NCBI GenBank assembly: GCA_020080175.1
Contig: JAGHQL010000016.1
Coordinates: 62,001 to 126,000, forward strand
DNA: 64,000 bases
Source of the DNA: Glutinoglossum americanum
Taxonomy: Eukaryota; Ascomycota; Geoglossomycetes; Geoglossales; Geoglossaceae
Reading direction: 5' to 3'
A program made the position numbers and the translations under genes. The notes beneath the pieces are model-generated. The model was given only the letters and a program-made list of their open reading frames with translations, searched no databases and was not told the origin of the DNA. Every line of letters starts with the position of its first letter. Positions within the stretch are counted from its first letter, which is position 1. This document shows, in pieces, positions 33,770 to 47,032 of the stretch.

Positions 33770-36739
33770 GCCCAACCAAGGCCCTTTCATACCCTATTGA
33801 TGACGAACAACTTTTCACCGGTCTCTTTTTCTATTTTAGCGGTCTAAGGGAGGACTTATTTTTCACGCATGGGGGGATTTCACGCCTCTGTATCTCACGG
33901 TTTGTTTGATCCAAATGATACCGATGACTGGTAGGTCAAGGCGCAATAGTGGGTTTCGGGAGGAGCCTGGAGCTTTGTTACTATTTCCGGTTTTTACTGT
34001 TTTTCACTCTCCGGCAGGTAAAAGAGAGACCACATAGAGTCGGCGAGTTGTCTCTCTTCATTTTCCTAACGCGTTTCATCCTCGCCTTTCTACAGATCAA
34101 GGGGAGGGGGGTTAATTTGCAGCACGATTAGATCAGGCCCCCCATTCCAGACCGGATTAAGAGATGATAGCCGAGGCTAGGGATGGGAAATGCCGGCGGG
34201 CCTTTTCCTTGTTTTTAATGTCACAGATCAAATGTACGATACGGTGGGGGGAGAGAAAGAGAAATCAGGATACACAAGTCAACTGGGACCACCGGTTTGG
34301 CTTTCGTTCTTGTTTTTTTCCCTATCTTTTATTCCTCCAAGTACTCTCTCCCCGTGTCCTTCCTTCACTTGCTCCCTTTTGTTTCTTTTCTTTTCCAACT
34401 AGCGCCTTCAACGCCGTCACCTACACTCAGGTCGGTGGGTTTTCTAAGGGTCAAGGGGCTAGGGAAAGGGAGAACAAGATGAAAGAACGGGACGGAAAGC
34501 ACAAAAATAAATATTGTAATGAAAGGAATCAACCCTTATTATGAAAGAAGAAAAAAAAAACCCCCCGATTTTTTTCCTCGTGGTTTAAAGACCGAGCTTT
34601 CTCCGTCCCGTTCGGAGATTTTAATCTGGTGGCGCCAGCTTTAAACTCGTCGTTTGTCGCGCGTAGGAAGACTTTTTCTTCCTCTCCATCCATCGACAAG
34701 CAGACAGACAGAGACAGACGGACGGAACGACGAGGCGCAGCGCATAAAACTGCAAACTCGACAGCTTGGGGCAGGTATACACACACACCACCCACCACAT
34801 AAGGCAGGCGCTCCAGGGAAGTCCTTAGTGACACGAGCGGGAAAAGCAACCCACCTCCAACCCCATCCAGATTTTCCCTTCTCCCCTCCAAGAAAATGGG
34901 GAGATTGGAATGGGAAGTCTAGACGCGGCGCCCCGGCGCCTCGCTCGGCGCGTCCTAGCTCCAGGCATCCAACATCCCCTCCCGGATTGGGGTCTCGTGC
35001 GGAGATTTTCCCCGGGTTGGGCCTATGTTGTGGGATCGTACGGTCGAGGGGGAAGCGAGGGACGGGGAAGGCGAGAAAAAAAAAAAGAAAAAGGGAAAGG
35101 CGGGATCTAACTCTTTTTTTTTTTTTCTTCTTTTTTTTTTCTTTTGATTTGACTTGAGCGTTCTACTGGACGGGGTGGTGGGACAGGGCGATTGTTTTTC
35201 TTGGGTCGTCCTCGGCATCAATTTCCCTCGGTGGCCCGCTATTACCCGGCTGGGACGGGACGAGGGTGGGGGAAAAAAATAAAAAAAATATCTTCGGTGG
35301 TTTTTTTTTCGCGTTTTATTTCGCTTCACTTTGCTTTGCGATCTTTTTGTTTTTTTTTTTTTTCTCCCTTTTTGGTCGGGGTGGGACCGGGGGATGAGAT
35401 ACAAGGAGAAGGAGGAGAAGGGGAAAACATCACTAGATATAGGCATATAGGCATGAGAGTTGCTTACCATAGCCATTTCACCTGTGTACGTATGCTTGTT
35501 GATGGAGGATCGTGTGGTGGTATGTGCGTTCGCGAGCCTTCCAAAACCATCCGAGAAATAGAGCCTGGTGCAAGGGTTACTGTGTATCTGTGTGTTATAC
35601 AAATACTCCACTTTCTTCATTTCTCTCTTATCCATTGGCAAAGGACGGGGGGTTAGGCTGGCTAGGCTTTTAGGACGGATCATGTAAGAGCGACGGCGTC
35701 AAAAGCTACATTACATCAGCAACCGCTTGTTTGGGCCATGCACGTAGATGCCCTTTGTTTATCTGGGTAACAGTCCCCTCGAGTGGTTTAGTACTTGCTG
35801 GGCAGTTCGAAGCTCCTTCCTGACCGGGAGAATGAAGCGGGTCCAGAAAGAGATGTTATTTCGGTATACACAGGCCGAATGATCTAGACCCGGATAAAGA
35901 GTCACTTTTTCTGCTATCCCTAATCTCTCCCATTTAACGCTCCCTGAAGGATAGTTCCAAATACCCACTATTACCCCACCTTTTGCATGCTAGGATACAG
36001 AAAAGGCTAAAATCGAGCACAAACGAACGTTGGGAGGGTATCTATAGACAAGGCGGCGAAAGAGGCCGTCCAAAAAAAAAAAAAAACCGCTACATGATGG
36101 CAACAAGCGACAGGAATAGCACCCGCTAAATTCCAACGACAAAGGGGAGGCTCGATCGTTCCTGAAAAAACCCTTTGCCCCGCCATCATTGGTTCATACA
36201 TTACATGAAAATCCTCTGGGTTTTATCCCCGTGTAGGCGTTATGTAGCAACTATCATCAGGATTAGGGAATAGACAAATAAAACGATAATAGATAAAGCG
36301 GTACTAGGGAATAAGAGGCTTGCGCCGCACATCTTGGCCATCCATATATGTCCGTCTGGCAGGGTGGAGAATAATATAACTAATCCGGTGATTGTATCGT
36401 GATTGCCGCCTGAAAATGCGTAATAGGAACGACTTTTTTTTTTTAGGTGGAAATCAAATAGTGGTATCGCGGTGTTCATAACGGACAAGACGAATATACG
36501 AAGGAAATATGACAACACCATATAAACTCGAAGAACAACCTCCGATAAATTATGCATATACATGAGCGCATCACCGTCATGAGGTTCGATATGTTCGTGA
36601 GGGGTTGGAGGGCATTCGTGTGGCCTCCTCACAGTATAATAGTAAAAACTAGGGTGATTGATAGGGAGTAAAGGAGCCGGTATGAGAGGGACCAGCCCGG
36701 ATACTCTTCTTCCTCGCTTAGTAGGTCCCATCAAAGAAT
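33770..36739. other. 3 kb convergent gap with low-complexity DNA
   Basis: Lies between the 3' ends of the GPCR and the methyltransferase gene. No gene is supported. It contains many T and A runs (34541-34563, 35073-35090, 35113-35141, 35347-35363, 36074-36087) and purine/pyrimidine-biased tracts. A 204-codon frame at 36240-36854 on the minus strand overlaps the end of the methyltransferase gene in another frame and is judged spurious. Confidence 0.5.
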
Positions 36740-39700
36740 TTACACAGAAACTGTTCGTCTGAGTGGCGACGATGGTTTCTGAGCATAGCAGATTAGCAGC
36801 TTGAAGCTCGTCTTTCTTTTCTCGCACTCGCGCAGCAAAGCCCTGTCGTCCCAAATACTGCGGGCCATGTCTCCATTTTCTGGGAGTATGGGCGATTCAT
36901 AGCATCGTGTGTACCACCAGCGCCCCACTTGGGGGGCCGTTTTGGTGACTCCTTCGTCGTTCCCCTGAGGTTGGTCTTTTAGCGCGTCGTACGAGACCAC
37001 TCTTTCGTCTAGCGACCCAGCCCGCGAATCCGCCACCTTACCAGCAACCGGGACACCAACCATGCAACGGTTCAGATTCTCAAACCCCCGGCGGCCAAGC
37101 ATCCGCTGGATGCTGTCGGAGATCGGCTTTAGAGATAGTGTGTCGTCTTCAACGTGTAACTTGACTTTGAGCATGCGTACAGCTCTCCTGGCACGGTTGC
37201 CCATATTCATCAAATCCAGATCCAACACGCTTATTTCTAGATATCCGCCAGGCCGAAGCACGCGCTTGCTCTCAGAGATGGCGAAGCGGTACGCAATCTC
37301 TGAGTTTGCAGCCGGGAAACGAAAAACGACAGCGTTAAAGAAGCCCTTGGGGAACGGGAAAGGGCTGTTCAGATCTGGGTGATAGATCTGTCGGTGATTC
37401 TCTGTCACCTGGAAGGTCCCAGACCCCCTATTCACCACAGCAGCCGCGTTCGAGGGTGGCGAGGGACTAAGGTTGTAAATAGTAGCGTGCGGATACGTCA
37501 ATGCACAAAAGTAAGACCAATCATCTGCATTTAAGTCAGGATGGATATGAAATTAATTCGGTAGTCTAAACTTACCGTTGCCCAAACCGTCGAGGATCAG
37601 CACACGATTTCCCGCAGGTGGCGTGGTTGCTTGCATGATCTCTGTATGAGCGGGGCTAAACAATACTCGGCCGAAGGAAAGCCATTTGCTAGTCTTCATC
37701 GCGGCCAACCGTAGATTCACCTGAGGGCCAAAACCATCCTTTTCTTTCCTAGCGAAGCCCGTGAGTTGAGGGTCACAATACTGAGCTTCACCCCCAACAC
37801 TAGAGTCTGAAGCAGAGGGGGACTTTGGGTTAAGGGATCCAAAACTGGGCCTCCACCTGTGAGAGCCGCTGGCGTTGGGGCTTAGAGGTTCGATAACGCT
37901 AAGGTTGCGCTCTCCATACCCTGCAAAGAAATCGGTGAAGGACATTGGTGTCGTCGGCATGACCGCAGAATTCATCACCGAGATCTTGGAACTCCGCGTG
38001 GGACTTCCGAATGGGCTTGAGAGACACTTGAACGCCTTTGGTGGGAATAGGCCGTTTGTCGAATTGGTAATGGTGCCAATCGTTGGAGATTCTTTGATCT
38101 GTGCTTTAGGCTGGACTCCTTGATGCGAAAGGCTCGCGTACTGGAATGTTGCCCCCAGAGACGTCTTATTTGGGAGATGGAGTTCCGGGAAAAGGACATC
38201 ATCAATTAGGTCGTCATACTCATTCCATACTTCGTCCTCCCAAAGTGCTAATGCTGGATCTGGGACAACAGCAGTAGCTGCAGCGGAGCTGATCATCCCT
38301 GAGCTGCTAGAGGACATCCCCGACATTTTTCTGGGTGAGAATGTTAGGAATTCTCCTGGCTCCGCCGCCCGCACTGGTTCAGGGGACGAAAGTCCCGCTG
38401 TTGTCGGGGTGTTTTTGTCATCATTTGGGTGGTGTTCGGGGAGGCCTTCAGCTTCTTTAGTGTAGTCCGGCCATGCAATAAGCCTAGCAGGTCCAATTGG
38501 ATCAAAACTTAACTGTGGGGCTGTTGAAGACACCTTGGAGTTATCGATGCCCTGTCGAGCAGGCACGGGTCGGGGGAACGTTTGGGGTGGCTGCTGACGG
38601 TCTCTGGTGGAAACGACTCTCGGGATACGACCGACTTGAGCCAGTCGGCTCCGTTTCGCTGGAGCCTCCGTAGGCCGTTCTGGTTCTTGAGGTGGTAGAG
38701 TCGGTGGGGGCCGCAATAGCACCCTTGGCGATGACGGTCGTGTGTTTCGTAGACCAGGGGGTAGAGATGGTGGGTCGGGTAGTAGAATCGAGTGGACATG
38801 CTCCTGCCTTCTGAGCTCTGAAGTATACGGGTTCGAGTGCGGATAATCTGGACATTTTTGTAAATTTCTCGACTCATCGATCTCGTGCATGATAACATCT
38901 AGATCGTCACCACCACCTTGGTCTCCACTCTCCGGTAGAGCGTAGTGAGGAACTTGACGTTGAGGAGGTCTTCGTGCCACGGTCACCGGCACCTCTGTGA
39001 CAATGGGCGGCTTTTGGGCGGTGGTCTGCGTCCTCTGAAAGAAGTTCCACTTCCTTGGAGACTTTGCTCGCCTGTCGTTCCTCTTAGTTTTCAGCCAAGA
39101 CCCATCCTTATCTTCAGGTGTATCTAAGGGGACTAACGCTGGTGTTGGGTGCTGGCTGGTGGCACCCGTATTCTCGACTGAAGGGGAGGGAGTAGTCGCC
39201 CAAGTGTTGATGGGCGTTGGGATCTTCATTGGCTCCGCTCCAGATAAGAGCTGGGATCTATGTCGCGACCTCCTTGTTGCTAGCGTTGGTATCACGGTAG
39301 TACCGTCATTCTGGGCTGCTAGTGGAGGCAACGGGAACGGTTCCGAAGGGACTGCAGGGTGTGCGGGGGGTGACCGTGGTAGCTCGTTGCTCATCTTAGA
39401 TTTCATAGAGGTCTGCGCGGAGCTACTCTTCGATTCGGTGCTTGGTCTCCGTCCGCTCGAGCCTTGAGAACTCCCACTTCCAGTCATATTCACGAGATTT
39501 TTCTGACCCTCAACAGCTCCCCCTCCACCTGATAGGATCACCGGCTCAAGCCGATCCAAGAAAAAACCGTCCATCTCAAGCTCGCTCCTACTAGAATTAC
39601 TCCCCTTCCGGCTAGATGCACTGCGATTATTGCTTCCCGTAGCACTACTGACACTGGCGCTTCGAGCCCAGCTTCCGCTAGTACTAGTTGTACTCCCACT

Positions 39701-41458
39701 TCGACCTCTATATGAATACTTCCTATATCCTCCATGTCCTGTCCCTGCGGTTGGGACTTTCTTCGCAGACATTTCAGATCTTTCAGCTGCCAACGGCTCC
39801 GGGGTAGGCTTTGGTCGCCTTGGGAATATTCCGAATCGCTTACTCGGACTCATATGTCCTTTTCCATCTTTGCTCTCATCAGGACCTAGGGCATGGGATA
39901 GAGAAGGGACTGCCCGATGGGACGATAGTTGGCTTGGGCTCGGGGATGGATTTCTTGACGGTATTCGCGAAGGCCCGCCGGATCGTACCTGCGAATATGC
40001 GGATGAAGGGGTTTCCGTGGATAGCGAACCCTTGCGTGCAGTTGGTAACGAGCCAATTGCGCCGAGGGACCCCTGCCGCCTATGCGACGTAGTTTGGAGA
40101 CCGGCGAGGTTGCTATGTATAATGGGGATCGCTTGTCGGTTCTGAGCGCCGAGGTTTGGGGTCCCTTCTCGGCTCGGCCTAGTAGGCACATCTCCAGGTC
40201 CTCCAGACCCTTCAGACCCTCCAGGACATAGCGGTGTAGAAGAGACATTCGGCGCATGCTGCAGGATACTTGGATGGGCGGCTGGCGCTGCAGCTGAGGT
40301 ATTTGGCGCCGGGGCACCATTTCCTTCCGAAATATTGCGTAAAGATTTCTTGCGCGCAAATGTCTGCGAGGATTTGCGTGGCGGGGGGCTTGGAGGTGGT
40401 GGCGACAATCGCTTGCTCTTTTTCTTCCTCTTCACATCCTTTCCCTCGTCGCCTCGATCCCCGCCTTTAACGGTAGACCCAGATGAGGATGAGGTCAATG
40501 ATTCCCGGAGGGAGGAGAGTCCCTGATTATCGGCATTTCCACTCCTTTCTTCGCTGGTGCTTCCTGTCCTTCTCCGTGTAATAGGCGGTCGGTTCCGGGT
40601 TGGCAAGGTAATCCCAGGAGAATGTGAGGACATTGAAGTAGGCGTTGATGTTCTGCTCCAGGGACCTGGCGATTCTGAATACCTCGTCGAAGGGCTACTT
40701 GTGTGCGCATTATAGTGAGTAGTTGGTGGAGGAAAGTCATGCGTGGCCGGTTTCTGAGGCATCGCCGACGGTAAATTCTCAACACTTCCAGTCCCATAGT
40801 CCGACCTTTTTCGTGAGGTCATACTTAAGCTAGGTATGGATGATATGGCCGTTGGCACGGGCATTGTGATTCCGAGGATCGACCCTGGGAAAGGGTCGGT
40901 GAATACATCTGGCATCGACGTAGGCCCAGAAGTTACCAGCGAGATATTCGATTCGCCCGCAGATGATTCAGATCCCATTCGGCCCACATTAATGAAGGCA
41001 GAGTGCTGGTTGATCGAAGACGGCTTTCTTCTTAACACGTTCCGTGTTGGCTTTGCCTTCTCTGGTGAGACCTCAGACCTGACCGTTGCACCGACCGGAG
41101 CTGACCCAGTGCCAAATCCAAACGAACGACCCGAAGGCAGCTTTTGTCTCGCAGCGGAGGTCGGGTCTGACGCAGCGGTCGTCGACGGCTTGGGGAATGG
41201 ATTTCTCCACTCCACTTCCTTGGGTACGTTTGATGTCAGTGGCTCCTGAGGGACAGGCCGGTCCGTACCATGTATGCCGTTTGTTACTCGAACGCTCTTT
41301 AATCTTGGAACGGATGATGAAGTGGGTATATTTGACTTTGAGGGTGGTAGGTTCGCAGGCCTCTTTGACCTCAGTCCACTTTGCAGGGAAGATGACTGGA
41401 GCTTCAGGCCCGCATCCGGCCGATTGGGGGGACTGAATTGAGAGTTGTACGAAGCCAT
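36740..41458 (-). CDS. Large disordered protein with C-terminal SAM-dependent methyltransferase domain
   Basis: Exons on the minus strand: 41458..37576 and 37524..36740, 1,555 residues. The start is the Met of MASYNSQFSPPNRPDAG at 41458; the frame continues a few codons upstream but without an ATG. Roughly the first 1,200 residues are Ser/Pro/Arg-rich and disordered, with a Pro run (SPPPPSPPPRKSS) and Lys-rich patches. The methyltransferase fold begins near residue 1,280: motif I VLILDGLGN crosses the intron into DDWSYFCALTYPHATIYNL, then FNAVVFRFPAANSE and the post-motif helix/strand SKRVLRPGGYLEISVLDLD. Similar long methyltransferase-tailed proteins are known in filamentous ascomycetes, without an assigned substrate to my knowledge. 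The 51-nt intron 37525..37575 (GTAAGT, CTGAC, TGCAG) splits the cofactor-binding motif. Substrate and cell location cannot be read from the sequence. Confidence 0.82.
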
Positions 41459-44400
41459 GTCAAGTCCCGTTCTCGTGCAACCTGCCAAAGCAACGTAGAA
41501 CAGGGGCGCACAGGGAAGGTATTATGAGCGGACTAGGGTCTTTCTGGTAGTCATCACCTTTGGGAGAAAACTCGCGATGATGATCCCGGTTGTCTTAGTA
41601 AATTCGTGCTAAGCCTCGTGGTGAAAACGGGCGCACCTGTTCTAATGAACAATTGCAATAATATCGAGGGGCTAAGACGAGATGCAGTTGTACGGGACCT
41701 TTTTCAGCTCTGCAGGCTGCCAGATCTCGACACCTTGAGGCTGAATTTCTGTAAAGTAGAGGAGGTTCTATTCGTCGGACAACGATAGTGTGCCGCAGGA
41801 TTCCTGTAAGAATGTCAGTATGGAGCATGCCTGCAGCGCCGGAAACATCGCTGTTGGACATGGGAATATGGGAGTGCCGATATTCATACCAGCAGTGTGT
41901 GGCGAGCAAACACTTTGGGCAGATGAGCAAACAAATAGTGGCGGTTTCCAAAAATACACTCAATACCTTTTTCGTAAATAAAGCGCACTTGCACCGGGCA
42001 CGAACAAGGCGAAATGGTAGAAAAAAAGATAGAAAATGAAGCGGTAGGTGTAGGCTAGGTGGAGGTATTTTCTACAAAAGTTTGCCCACAACGTTGGTGT
42101 TGGAGCGCATGTGGGGGGATGGGCCCGTGGTTGCGGTGTGGTGGGCGGAAATGCTGGAGACGAGATTCTTTAACAGCGAGCGTTACACAGGCGGGTTTGA
42201 GGTCTTGAAGAAGTACGGAAGTCCCGCGTTGTAATAAACTGGGGCAAGTTCCTGGCCAAGAGGGCTATTTGAGAGCTTGGGTCGTTGGCCCAGCTGCACG
42301 AACTCATCATCAGCTCGGGCTGTGTCCGCCGTACGACGTGCTGATGCAGGTCGAGAGCTTTTGGTTGGGTGTTTTGCCCCCAGGCACATAGAGCGTAAAA
42401 ACAAATTTGCAAAAATGACCGAGGCGGACTACTTGGCGAAGGAAAATGGGAGCCCACCTAGCGATGACAGTTGGGGCAAAGCGACAGCGCAAAAACAGCT
42501 ATTCGCAGGCGTCCAACTTATCGCAGAAATTCCAGCAGGCTCGTACGTGCTGGTACGCGCAACTGCCAGTCGACGGCAGACCTTGCGCGCAGGATGGGGG
42601 GATGCAGCTTATTACATCCGCGAATCCTGTAAAAGTCGCAGTCGAACATTTATCCATCGAGCATTCTGTTCGTTCGTTCACAGCCGCCCTGGCGCGATTC
42701 GTCCGCACCAGGAAAGACTGCAGCGAGCCATGCATGAACAAGCCCATGCACCTCCCGGGGTCGCCGTTATTTCATTCTGCCCTTCCTCTGGCGACATTTG
42801 GACCCCAGGACAGAATCCACAGCGGACAAAATGTGCCGGGTGCAAGGCCCCATATGACGATCAGAAGCCCTATTTTCGGGCAAGTTGTCTGCAAGGGTCC
42901 GCGTACACAGCGACTTCAAGCAATGAATGGTGAAGTACTGCTACGGAGTAATGTATTGCGCGAGTACTCGTTAACTTGTCACTCGTTTCTGCTCGTTCGC
43001 TGCTAGCTCCGCGGCTACTCGTGACGGCCTCGTGATTGATCCTTTCATCTTTTTGTAGCCGATGAAAAGGGTGAACGTCGGAGAGCATCTTCCTCCTCCT
43101 ATTTCGGCGGTCTCTGTAGTCCTCTCTCGAATGAAATATCTGTCGGTGGCGTACTTCATCCCTGGGGCTCTTCTGATTCGACGGCTGGCATATCAGACTC
43201 GCCAATCGACGTGCATGATGGCTTGTTACTTCTAGTGCCCCCAGCGCTTCCTCAGAAACCAACCCGTTGGGTTTCGATGCTGCTGGTTCTCAGGCCCACG
43301 TTTCGAGCCTGACATTAAACCATCTGGACTTCTCCGCAGGCCGAAAGGCGCGAGCAGGTATCCAGAGGCACACTCAGCGATTAATCAAACCAGGAGAGAG
43401 TTGCATTCGGCTGTTGTTGCCCTAATGCGAACCCTGTACTACTGTTTGTCCCACCAGGTTCTCAGAGCATGATATTCCCCCACCGGCACCTTTCCCGACA
43501 CGTTTTCTGGAACCCTTGCGAGATTGAGAACGCAAGGAATCACGAAATGTTCCGGCTTAGCAGGGATCTTGAGAGCGAGAAGGAATGTGCTGCAGCGCGC
43601 CCACACGTGCGGGCTTCAACTCATCTCCGACTCCAACTCCGATCTATATTAATTGGTTCATTGGAACGATGCTCCCGACCGCCACGCGGATATATCTTTA
43701 TATTAGCAAATGCTTAGATTGCGTACGACAATGTACCGATATTATTCATTACTCGAAATATGCCAGCCTCGAGGAGGTAAGCCCCATCATACTACATGTA
43801 TACTCATATTATTACAGCACCGTGACCCCCTCTCTATTCTAGGCGGCTTTTTCATACTGAACGCGACACCGAGATGAGTTTTGTCTCGGTCAGGCTGGCT
43901 GTTTCAACTTGTGTCGCAGAAGCTATTGTGCTAGCTGCCTGCGGTTCTGCACCACAGCTCAAGCGCCCAGAGAGCTTCTCGTCATGTCTCAACCGCAGAT
44001 GTCACATCATGCACAAACAACTAACAGAAGGATGCAGCCCATTGTAGCTACTACCCTTGTGAAGCTCTCTACGGAGGAGTCGATCAAGAATCCCTATACC
44101 CTCACTGACCTTGAGTTAAACATATTTCCTGTCCAGTACCAAGACTCGCCATTAAAGAGGTAATCGTGAGGCACCTCCGGGAACACGTGATATGATACTT
44201 ATGGAGCGTTAAACCGTGGTTATAACTCCCCCAATACTCTGTACTGCTTAAAGTAATTTCTTCAACCGGCTAAGACGAACTGTGGTGGTACATGGAGCCT
44301 AAAGCAAGTGCGAAGACTTTTAGCCAACACTCTATACAGAGAAAAACAATCCAAGCGGCCCATCAGATCCACATAAACATCTAGACTGATCCATTACAAG

Positions 44401-47032
44401 CCACGGTTTCGGAGCCCGGGGGCGCCCGGGAACAAGAACGATCCTTCAGTTTTCGGAGAAATGTTTAACGGCTCAAACACTGTGGAGACCAAAGCCACAT
44501 TCAACGACTGGGGAGATAAGCAATATGTCGGGTGTAAAACAAATAAATAAAAAAAATGAGCATTACCTTATCCAACAGTTTAACGGAGCGAGATCCGTTT
44601 CCGTTTGAAACCAAACCGCCCCCTTCCAAAAAAAGGAAAAAAAGGGCCACAGCCAGTTAAGTAAAGCACCATCCAGTTAACCCTCAAAAGGAAAGAAAAA
44701 ACGAATCCCAATGAAAACCCGGACGAGAAAGACGTGCATGAAACTTAATCTGACATGAAGATTGATTGGTCGGGGACCAGCTTACGGAGTACCATTGTCG
44801 TTTGACAAACCTCCATCTACCTGTCACGACAGGACAGTAAGATACGCCGAATCGATGCCTTGTAGGCAAAAGCCAACAAGCCAATTAAGATATCCCACCC
44901 ACCTCCGCCGCTGACGGAAGAGAAGGGGATGCGACAGACACAGCTTCAATGATTCTAGCCAGGTCAAGAACGGTCATGCGCGAAGGTCATCGTCTTCGAG
45001 TCATGGCCAACAACGAAGCTGGACGGGCAACTCTATCGGTCATGCGCGATTCCTTGGTATGTATGTGTGTATGTGTGTATGTGTATGATGTAGTTGGTGT
45101 AGTTGGTTTCCTGCATTCTTAGGAGCCAGCGCCCCCAGCGCGGGAAGAAGTAAGTAGCGATGACGGCATCGTTCGCATCCGATGATTTTCGACTGGCCGT
45201 CGCGTGCCCGGCGGTTTTCAGTTTTTGACTGCATACGTTCCTGTCAAGCTGAAACCCGCATGCGTGTGATCCGGGTGGCTGTGCTTTCTTATTTTTGTTC
45301 CCTCTTCGGCTTTCGCCTCGCATATGTGATAGGATAGGTTAGGGCAGCTTGGCCTTGGACGGATATTCGCGGCAGCCATTTCTTAAAGAGAGAGAGGGAT
45401 GCCATTCTGGGTTGGAGGTCGTTCGTATTTCCATCTCGGGATGGGATGAAAACACACCATCCCGGCACATGCCAGCGACGCTACCACAGCCAAGCCCAAG
45501 CCTATGCCGTTCCTATCACATCTCTAATTCTGCCACCCCGTCCGCGCACATCCCATCTGAGATCTACGATTGGCCCGGCCGAACCCTTTCTATTTTGTGT
45601 TTTCGGGTCCGTTTTGATAACGTGATGCCGAAGTGGTGTGAAGGAAAAGTGTGAGTTTTGTTCATTTCTTTTTCATCTTTTGACTTCCCTGTTTCTCTTG
45701 GAGGTGATCGTCGTCGGGGGGGGCTTTCTGTGACATTGTTAGGCGCCTGCGGGGGTACGGTGGACTGGGTTCTATCCTAGGGTTTTTTCTCGTGAGACCC
45801 AGGACTAATTTCAAATAGTGTGATTTCCGCTTTTCTGGTCTGCTATTGGTATGCCGTCTGATGAGTGTTTTGCACGTCGAATGACTCCTCCAATATGGAA
45901 GCGGTCCTCCGGGCCATCATCTTTGTGTCTGAGCGTGGGAGATCCTCACACGGAATATCAATCTCACACAAGTAGTCGCGTTACTGGGACCCAACCCCAT
46001 TCGCCGAGTATTGCCCTCGGGCATCCTAATCATTGTATGATTCTTGGTTATACCATTAGACAATATATTTCTTGCAAGTTTCTTCAGTTAGCACTCGTGC
46101 GACTTATCCAGGTTTCTTTCCGCCATCACTGTGAACCCATAGCCTTTTCCTTTCGGGGGCAATTGTTGGACCGTGCCTACCAGTTTCCAACGTTAGAAAA
46201 TACATAGAAAGCACACGGGGAGCATGAAATCGAGTCGACACTAGCTATTAGAAATGGTTGGCTAAAGGGAAGACTCCTTGACGACGAATTGTCAAGCCAT
46301 CCGGGATATTCCAAACGACCTCCATACATAGTACGACTAACACGGATCAAAAAACCTTTGGTGGTATGTACTCCTAGACATCCTACATCCTGCAGCTCCG
46401 ATAGCTGACTAATGCGGGTTTCCTCTATCAGTAGTTGCTGTTTGATCGACAAACTACAACTCTCGTATGTGAGACCACCGAAACACAACCCTGGGTCAGT
46501 CATCAAGAATCAAATGTAGTTGGACGACCAAGTTTCCGCTCTCCATCTAATCCCGGGATTGCCGCCCAGAATCCCTCGATCCACTCCCGTAGCTTCAAAG
46601 GCGAGGTTTCTTCACCCGGGCAAGAGGTGATTTTTTATGAGATTATCAAGCATTCGGAATGGATGCTTGGTCTTGCCAAGACCGTCCCTCTTAGTCAGAT
46701 ATCACGTGATGTTAAATGTTTTTGCACGCGTGAACCCGTTATGAGTAGAGGGCAACAAGTCGTGTCGAGAGCTCTTATCATCTGGCTTCTATTGAGAAAT
46801 ATTAAGCGCTTCCTTATTCTTCGCAGCTCGGCGTCGCTATTATCGCGTAGACCCTCCGAGCGACTATCCAACAACGACAGTTCAGCCATCTCCTTTCAGT
46901 GCTTGTTCTCGTCTACCTTCTTTCAACATCACCTTTTGAACAACTTCGCAGGAACTACTTTTCGCGCGCCTTCTGCATCAAAACCGTCTACCTTGTTCCT
47001 CGTCCTACCTTACAATATCTTTCGGTCTCACG
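41459..47032. other. 5.6 kb gap between divergent genes
   Basis: Flanked by two gene starts pointing outward, so it contains the promoters of the methyltransferase gene (left) and the SAP protein (right). Frames up to 218 codons occur (42277-43006, 46435-47046) but lack recognisable domains, consistent codon bias or splice-linked continuation. There is a short TATG/TGTG repeat near 45058-45085. Nothing else could be named. Confidence 0.5.

Noticed and set aside
36240-36854. 204-codon minus-strand frame
   Set aside because: It overlaps the methyltransferase 3' end in another frame and shows no domain.
42409-42933. Frame beginning MTEADYLAKENG
   Set aside because: No recognisable domain, and its composition changes along the frame; overlapping frames of similar length suggest chance.
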